Of a stretch of DNA of 64,000 nucleotides, positions 56,929-64,000 are shown piece by piece. Numbering within the stretch: position 1 is the stretch's first letter; the number at the start of each line of letters is the position of its first letter. A program made the position numbers and the translations under genes. Source of the DNA: Proteles cristata cristata (lineage: Eukaryota; Chordata; Mammalia; Carnivora; Hyaenidae); assembly GCA_017311185.1 (NCBI GenBank), contig JAESUZ010000960.1:1-64000 (forward strand). The letters are read 5' to 3'. The notes below the pieces were generated by a model that was not told where the DNA came from, searched no databases, and saw only the letters and a list, made by a program, of their open reading frames with translations.

Positions 56929-58683
56929 ATAACTGTATGGCATTTGTTTATAATATATGGAAGTAAGGCACATACACGTACAATTATGAAGAAACAATAT
57001 AAGCAAAATTGAACAATATAAGCAAAGTTGAACAAGGCAAAAACAATGATAGTGAACTAAATGTATGTAAATTTCTTTAAAACATTGAATTCAGTGAAAG
57101 AGAAGGGAGAAGGAATGAGAAAATTGAACTATGATTAGTTTATGGAGTCCCTCTAGAACAATAGTAAGAACATTTTGTTCTCTACATCTTGTAATACTGT
57201 CAAATTTTACAATGTAGAGATGACCAAAGCACCTAGATATCCCAAAGATATATTTTGATAAAAAAACTGATCACTAAAACTATTTGTAAATACACAGGTA
57301 AAAATTTCAGAATAAGGAAGCAACTTAGTATTGTTCATATTTAAAATGTTTCATGATGTCGTACTCATTTATATCATCTTTTGGCATTGTAGAAGTAGAG
57401 ACACAGCAAATAACAGTCATTATTTTGAAGTTATCCTACTCTGTTAGATAAGCTGAGTAGAAATTAATGACATACTTCAGCCCATACTTTATGCCATGGG
57501 CATTTGCTCTTCCTAAACCTATAGTTTCTATATTGTTTATTAAGTTCTCTTCATCAAGGATCTCTTAAGGGTGATGAGTAAATTATTTTTATGTTTTTTG
57601 CAGTTAATATCCTTATCTCAAATGGGTCTTTTTTGGTTTATCTATATCCTGTAAAAATAACTGTTGACTAATAATTACTGATAGCCTTTTTTCCCCTGTA
57701 AGTATATGTCACATTTTAATAACTGAAAATTATAATTGTCCTTGATTAGAACAAATTTACCTTGACACAGTGGCTTAATCACTGGGCTTCTAGTAATTAC
57801 TTATCCCCTCTTAAAAACTTCAGTGGAGCAGGTTTTGGTCTTATGCTTAAATAATAGTGGAATCCATATCCTAGAACTATGATACCTTAAATCCAGAGTG
57901 TTAGAAATAATCTTGCATTAACCATTTTCCTATTAACAAAGAAGTGAAAAGATATTTTTATTCTCCCTTTCCCCCCCAGAAGGCTTTGAAAATTAAACTC
58001 ATAAATAAAGTGAAGGGAAGAAAAAATACAATATTTTCTACAAAATCCCAAAACAATTCATGCAGAATATGTGATTGAACTTTCTGCTTACTATAATGGA
58101 GAGATTAATGAAATCATTCCTCATTACTAGGACATGTCAATCCTTTAATACATTTAACTTTTCCATAATATGCTTCTCTTTGACTCATCTGACCTTGTAG
58201 CAAATGTCCTCTGGATGTCTTTTCCTGAATACCAATTATGGATTTAGTAATGTTATTGCAATCTTTGCTCATTTTTGAATGATAAAATGAAAACTATTCC
58301 TTTGTAATAGAATACAGGTTCTGAAACAAATATCATTCATAAACTTCTCTGTAAATGGTTATATATAATTATATTTTCCTAACAAGTCTATGAATTGTTT
58401 CCCAACTGAAATTAAATTCTTAATAATGCTGCATTTGTAAAGCATGCAATGCCACCAAAGATTTCTGTAGTCAAAAGCGGGGTATTGCTACATTTAGGCA
58501 AATAAGAAAAAACCTGATCTCAATACAATTGGATTTCTGAGTATTTTCTTAATTCCTCTGGGAATTACTTTCTCATATTTCAGGAGATTAGTATCATGAT
58601 TATCAAATTAAATATCTATATTTGACCTTTTTGAACCACTAACTCTTGTTTTTAGAATAGAACAGAATTAGGAAAAAAGAATT
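56929..58683. other. Single-copy-like AT-rich DNA
   Basis: 1.75 kb with one 19-bp tandem duplication (56993-57030; AACAATATAAGCAAAATTG, second copy with one change). No gene or mobile element recognised. Confidence 0.5.
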
Positions 58684-58699
58684 AAGACATGAGGTGGCC

Positions 58700-58856
58700 T
58701 GGGTGCCTCGTTGGCTCAGGTGCCTGACTTTGGCTCAGATTACGATCTCACAGTTCATGAGTTCGAGCCCCACGTCAGGCTCTGTGCTGACACCTCAGAG
58801 CCTGGAGCCTGCTTCAGATTTTGTGTCTCTGCCCTTCCCCCATTTGTGTGTGCATG

Positions 58857-58912
<56 letters not shown>

Positions 58913-58934
58913 AATAAATAAAACATTTTATAAA
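58700..58934 (+). mobile_element. Feline CAN SINE
   Basis: Flanks AAGACATGAGGTGGCC (58684-58699) / AAGATATCATGTGGCC (58935-58950), an aged target duplication. The head is shortened (TGGGTGCCTCGTTGGCTCAG). Intact GTTCGAGCC. Confidence 0.94.
58861..58907. repeat. (CT)23 microsatellite
   Basis: Uninterrupted CT expansion in the SINE body. Confidence 0.98.
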
Positions 58935-58950
58935 AAGATATCATGTGGCC

Positions 58951-59441
58951 TAATTTATCAATAGTCAAAAATATTTGAATATTTACATATGTACTTACAG
59001 AAAGAGGGAACTAATGCACATATATTTTATATATTGCATCATTTTGCTATAAATAGTAAGTTACTTTTCCAGATTAAGACCCATTCTTTCCAAATTATCT
59101 TCATCTCTTAACTCTTCAGTTACAAAGACTTTAAATACATTTTGATTCATCCTCTTGGACTCATTATTCTTTTCTTAAGTGAATCAGATTTTCTCTGATA
59201 TTCATCCTGTCTTCTGTATATACCATTTGCCACCAAAATATTGATAGATTTCTCTCTGCCTTATCCTTGTGTAATTACAACATAGTTTATGTGGCTTCAG
59301 AATGAAATCCCTCCACTGAAACACAGTCTGCATAGGTTTCATACATAGGACTTTTTAAAAAGCAATTTCTGTGACTTTACTAATTACATGTTAAATTAGT
59401 TTCCAGACATGTTAATTTGAACATGATGACAAAGTTGACTT
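58951..59441. other. AT-rich spacer
   Basis: No gene or repeat recognised. Confidence 0.5.
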
Positions 59442-59459
59442 AAGGGAATGCAACTTTTT

Positions 59460-59681
59460 TTAAATAATTTACTACATTTGCTTATTTTCGAGAGACAGAG
59501 AGATGTAGAGCACAATTGGGGGAGGGCCAGAGAGAAAATGAGACACAGAATCCGAAGCAGCCTCCGGGGTCCAACCGAGCTGTCAGCACAGAGCCCGACG
59601 CAGGGCTCAGGCCCGTGAACCGTGATATCATGACCTGAGCCGAAGTCAGATACTTAACTGACTGAGCCACCCAGACGCCCC
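59460..59681 (-). mobile_element. Feline CAN SINE, reverse
   Basis: 18-bp target duplication AAGGGAATGCAACTTTTT (59442-59459) / AAGGGAGTGCAACTTTTT (59682-59699), one mismatch. Confidence 0.96.
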
Positions 59682-59699
59682 AAGGGAGTGCAACTTTTT

Positions 59700-61424
59700 A
59701 ACTCATTATATATACATGGCATTTCCACTTTTATAGGCCCTTATGGATATAGTTTCTAACTATTTAAACATTTCCATGTGCCTCTAAAGGATGTAGTCCA
59801 AAGGTATCTTTCATTTGTTATCTTGTCCATCAGATCCTGTCTTTCCTTACAAGAGAAAATAAGGCCCTGAAAGGAGTATTAAGAAATCATCTGATTCCAG
59901 CCTGTTTGCCTTGGGAAAATGAGATCTTCTCAGATAAATGTCTGCCTTATTCTTAGGGCTCTCCAGGGAAGAAGTCTTCTGTCAGTAACCTATTTCTGAC
60001 AAAAAGTTCTCCATGTCAAAGTGACAAGTCCTCTGTTTCCATTTAGATGTTCTAAGGATCTAGCTATTAAAAAAGTATTTTCTTTGGGTTCATAAGATCA
60101 TGATAGCAATGATAATTTCTAATAACATTTCTGCTGGTGATTTTTTACACCCCCCTTTTCTTTTCTTTTTGAAATTTGAAAAATTACAATCAACTTCTTC
60201 TTCAGCGTACAAATTACCTGATTGTCTCAAAACACATGTAATGTATATATAAAGTACATAATGAGTAAATTAGGCTATTTTTAAAAATACAGGCTACTCC
60301 CTTTTTATTAATATGTTGCTTAGGGTTATCATCCCTGGTCATTTATGCGTTCTCTGGAATAAGCTATTATAAATATTTTAGTTGCATTCCTTAGACTTAT
60401 AATGATCACAAATCATTAATATTTTTTTAAAACTTCTCATGAACCAATAAAGCTAGTAATATGTGTTTTGTCTAAGCAAAGAGCATCCCAGACTTCAAAT
60501 ATATATGTACCTATATATACATACGTGAAAATTTCCTGAAGATGTTCATAACGTAAGTCCAAAGTTCTTAAAAAGAAATGAGTAAAAATCATCTCAAGAG
60601 GCATAATTTATACAGATATATAAACACATATACATAGGTACATGCACGCAAGCACACACACACAGAAACCAGCCAGTGATAAGATATTTCAACAGCTGTG
60701 ACCATTCAGCTCATTTGAGCTGTTATCAGTCTCAAAGCTGTCTTGAGTGACACCTGTCAATGTAGACACAATTGGGGTCAAATGAACACTTGAAATAGAG
60801 AGCCTCCATACACTCCTGACCAATATATTGTATTCTTTAGAACAGCATCATGCAATGTGATTTTATGTGCTTAATGTAACCCATCAGCAAATTAAATATT
60901 AAACATTGCAATAGTCCTCATTACATTTTTAACATCCTCCTTATAGATATTGATATAAATATGAAGCCTTAAAAAACAATTGAAACTATCATTTCTGACT
61001 TGATTTCATACGATTAATCATAAAGTGGAATAGATTTAATATATGTTAGAATATTCAGTTGCTTGGAGGTTGCTTGAACAACAATCTCCATATACTTCCA
61101 ACTTTTTGTTATATTCCAATCTTAAAGTCATATTTAGATATGGCCCTTAGCATGGACTCAGAAAAACACACCTGAAACAAATAATTATTCATTTTCCTGT
61201 CTATTTATTTCTTTATTATTTACTAATTCAGGTCACCCAACATTAAACTATTAGTCATATGTCCTTGGGAGTAAAAATAAAATGATTATAAAAGTTTAAA
61301 ATTGTCTGTATTATAAATATATATATTATATACAATAGATTTTTATTGATATTTTATAACTGGTTTTAAAATATTGTAGTTTTGAAATATTCTCTCTTCC
61401 AAATGAAGTCTTTTGGAATCTGTT
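59700..61424. other. Single-copy-like DNA, candidate conserved element
   Basis: 1.7 kb without SINEs. 60665-60960 is complex sequence with CAGCTG, AGCTCATTTGAGCT (palindrome, 60709-60722), CACCTGTCAATG and TGACC motifs, which looks enhancer-like. The assignment is a guess without alignment. AT/CA-rich simple sequence lies at 60498-60530 and 60612-60664. Confidence 0.45.
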
Positions 61425-61540
61425 CAACAGATATTTGTTGAATGGCCATCAGGAAACACTCTGTGATATGTTCTCTGTGTGATAGAGAAGTAAAGCTAGA
61501 ATCTATGGGCAATAAAAACAATAAGCAGCTTTTAAAAATA
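61425..61540 (-). mobile_element. Possible L2 3' end fossil
   Basis: TTCAACAGATATTTGTTGAATG (61423) resembles the complement of the L2 3' end (TTCAACAAATATTTATTGAG), followed by weakly matching sequence. Confidence 0.45.
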
Positions 61541-61661
61541 TATAGTAAAGCAGAATATTATTTATAACTAAAAAATCCCTAAGAATATAAAAAAATTGAT
61601 TTTTTAAAAATTAGGACTTGATAAAAAATTTTAATATGAGATCGTTTTGCTGTTGTTGTTG

Positions 61662-61857
61662 TTTTTTTATGTTTATTTCTGAGAAAGAGACTGCTAGTGT
61701 GAGTAAGGCAGAGAGACAGGGAGACACAGGGAAGAGGGCTCCAGGCTCTGAGCTGCAAGCGCAGAGCCCAACACAGGGCTCAAACTCACAAGCTATGAGA
61801 GCATGACCTGAGCTGAAGTCCAACAATGCTTAACGGACGGAGCCACCCAGGCACCCC
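61662..61857 (-). mobile_element. CAN SINE, reverse
   Basis: Short CTGTTGTT direct repeats on both sides (61650 and about 61859). The GA block is reduced; ends GAGCCACCCAGGCACCCC. Confidence 0.91.
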
Positions 61858-62174
61858 CCTGTTGTTCCTTCTTAAGTGTAGCAACAGAGATGTAGGAAAG
61901 GGAAAGTGCATAGGATTGCCAAGAAAAAAAAAAGTTCATTTTTGAACATAGAATTTACCTGGTGGTGAAGTCATAAAAAAATCTGGACAATAAATTGATC
62001 TCCTGAATACTACAGTGATGATTTTGAGGTTTTGTACTGATTTGCCAAGGAGCTCTTCAAATGCTTTTTTCACATGCTCAGCTTTTGGAGATTTTACTTG
62101 TAGCACATTTCAGCCTAATCAAGAAAGGAGACCTCAAGAAAAGGAAACATTTTCTTCAATGATAAAAGGTCATT
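61858..62174. other. Unassigned spacer
   Basis: No gene seen; an A-run lies at 61925-61932. Confidence 0.5.
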
Positions 62175-62395
62175 GGGGCGCCTAGGTGTCTCAGTCATTT
62201 AAGCGTCAGACTTCGACTCAGGTCATCATCTCACGGTTAGTGGGTTCAAGCCCCGCGTCGGGCTCTGTGCTGACTGCCAGCTCAGAGCCTGGAGCCTGTT
62301 TCAGAGTCTGTATCTCCCTCTCTCTCTGACACTCCCCTGCTCACGCTGTCTCTCTCTTTTCTCTCACAAATAAAGAAAACATTAAAAAAATTCTT
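62175..62395 (+). mobile_element. Feline CAN SINE
   Basis: Head GGGGCGCCTAGGTGTCTCAG; the ACTGCCAGCTCAGAGCC middle is shared with the young group but it lacks the ACTTTCGCTTAGG variant. Flanks AAGGTCATT / AAGTCATTG suggest a short target duplication. Confidence 0.94.
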
Positions 62396-62404
62396 TTAAG
62401 TCAT

Positions 62405-63424
62405 TGATGGATCTGATTTTCATTCACACAAAGGGTCATATATCATTTATTATTCTTCAACTTATGATATTTGTCTTTCACATTCAAACCAAGTACTTAA
62501 AGTACCTAGAGAAATGTAATTAACAGGCTGTCTAAAACTTAAATAACATATTGGGCTTTTTTTTTTTTTTTCTGTAACAGCTGGGTCATTCATAGTGCTT
62601 TAAAACTTGTTGCAAATGAAAGAAATTGAGAAGACACAGGCTTTTCATAAAAATATAACTTATATTGTCCCAATACTAATAATAGCTAACCAAATTACCA
62701 CTTTCTTAGTATTATTCACCAAAGAAAGAAGAAATATTTAATCATATTAATATTAACCATAAAATATTTAGAATTGGGGAGAAATGGAGAGGTCATCGTG
62801 CCTCACTTCCTAGGAAGTAACAGGACTACAGCATGCAAAATTTCATTTTGGTATTTTCCCCTTATCTTTTTAAAATCAAAAATGAATGTAGAATTGGTGC
62901 ATTCTTAAATAAGTCTATTTTTCCATCCCTTGTTGTATCTGTGTACAAAGTAGAAATACTTTTTAATGTTGACTTCTCTTAGTTAATCTACTTGTCTCCT
63001 TCTTGAAAAATCTCTTTTTCATATATTTTGAATTTTTTTCTCTACATTTACGTCATTATTCTGGACATACAACCAAGTTCAAGTCAGCCTCATACTAAAT
63101 GTTAGAAGAAATACATAATAAAATAAAATAAAATTAAATTAAATTAAATTAAATTGTTTTGTATAATTCCAATTTCCCTACCATAGCAATAGTCATCCAT
63201 AAATATAATCAAAAGATTAATTAACCATAAAATCTAAGGAAGTTTAATAGTACCAGAAAAGGACTAGTAGAGCTTCACTTATTTGTACACTGTGAAGAAA
63301 GCAGACCCAAATATTGATCATATCTCCTAAAAATTATTTTTAAAAAATTAAACCTTATTTTTAGTTCTTCTAACATCATAGTAAAGCAAAATATATCTGT
63401 TCTATACATAGAAATAATCTAATT
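62405..63424. other. AT-rich DNA with pentamer repeat
   Basis: A (T)15 run near 62558-62571 and the AAATA/AAATT repeat below. No gene seen. Confidence 0.5.
63116..63155. repeat. (AAATA)n/(AAATT)n pentanucleotide repeat
   Basis: Three AAATA-type units followed by five AAATT-type units. Confidence 0.93.
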
Positions 63425-64000
63425 GTTCTTTTTTACATCCAAATAAGTTAGCATATAGTGCAACAGTGATTTCAAGAGTAGACTCCTTAATGCCCCTTAC
63501 CTATTTAGCCCATCCCCCCTCCTACAACCCTTCCAGTAACCCTCTGTTTGTTCTCCATATTTAAGAGTCTCTTATGTTTTGGTTCCCCTCCCTGTTTTTA
63601 TATTATTTTTGCTTCCCTTCCCTTGTGTTAATCTGTTTTGTACCTTAAAGTTCGTATATGAGTGAAGTCATATGATATTTGTCTTTTTCTTACTGACTAA
63701 TTTCACTTAGCATGATACCCTCTAGTTCCATCCATGTAGTTGCAAACGGTAAGATTTCATTCTCTTTTATTGCTGAATAATACTCCATTGCATATATATA
63801 CCACATCTTCTTTATCCATTCATCCATTGGTGGACATTTGGGCTCTTTCCATGCTTTGGCTATTGTTGATGGTGCTGCTATAAACATTGGGGTGCATGTG
63901 TCCCTTTGAAACAGCACACCTGTATCCCTTGGATAAATACCTAATAGTGCAATTGCTGGGTTATATGGTGGTTCTATTTTTAATTTTTTGAGGAAACTCT
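63425..64000 (-). mobile_element. LINE-1 3' end, reverse, runs off the window
   Basis: Complement of a carnivore L1: the 3' UTR (AAGTTAGCATATAGTGCAAC at 63446, CT-rich block near 63480-63620) and then the ORF2 C-terminus. On the minus strand 63690-63917 is an open piece of 75 codons ending in MLSEISQ, with CTPMFIAAPSTIAKAWKEPK-type residues typical of the ORF2 tail. Less decayed than the L1 at 138. The 5' part lies beyond the window. Confidence 0.93.

Noticed and set aside
1..64000. A new biological system (defence island, operon, novel mobile element with cargo)
   Set aside because: All strong signals are ordinary mammalian retrotransposons, LTR fossils and simple repeats; nothing suggests a multi-gene system.

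Overview
This window is AT-rich, gene-poor nuclear DNA from a carnivore, almost certainly a cat (Felidae). The main evidence is about 33 tRNA-Lys-derived CAN-type SINEs in their feline form: a head reading GGGGCGCCTGGGTGGCTCAG, a CT-rich middle and an AATAAA/A-rich tail. The LINE-1s have the carnivore type of 3' end. I found no convincing host protein-coding exon, no functional RNA gene, no CRISPR array and nothing prokaryotic. The longer open frames are pieces of LINE-1 ORF2 or chance frames through SINEs and single-copy DNA.

Layout. 0-9 kb is repeat-dense. It holds an L1 3' end, several SINEs, an old inverted-strand L1 with a 52-bp tandem duplication, an old L1 split by both a SINE and an 878-bp solo LTR, and a younger 5'-truncated L1 (5803-8831) flanked by a 17-bp target duplication. 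9-17 kb holds SINEs, MIR/L2 fossils and a decayed ERV-L pol fragment (about 13.56-15.17 kb) broken by a short young L1. 17-27 kb has a pair of young same-strand SINEs, simple repeats and a perfect 12-bp stem-loop. 27-42 kb is SINE-poor and holds a Tigger-type DNA transposon carrying a SINE, plus MaLR LTR fossils. 42-54 kb has SINEs, a MIR, a gammaretrovirus-like LTR (48602-49012), a carnivore L1 3' end and an old L1/HAL1-like fragment. 54-57 kb has an L1 whose 5' part is inverted (twin priming), followed by a 37-bp tRNA-Arg(TCT)-like 5' half flanked by perfect 15-bp direct repeats. 57-64 kb is mostly single-copy DNA with a few SINEs, ending inside another L1.

How the parts relate. There is no gene network here. 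The sequence records mammalian retrotransposition: ancient MIR, L2, MaLR, ERV-L and Tigger layers, then L1, then feline SINEs. Many SINEs keep clear 13-18 bp target-site duplications. Autonomous elements present are inactive by truncation, stops or frameshifts. Repeat family names come from memory of consensus sequences and were not checked with RepeatMasker. Spans called single-copy are those where I recognised no repeat.
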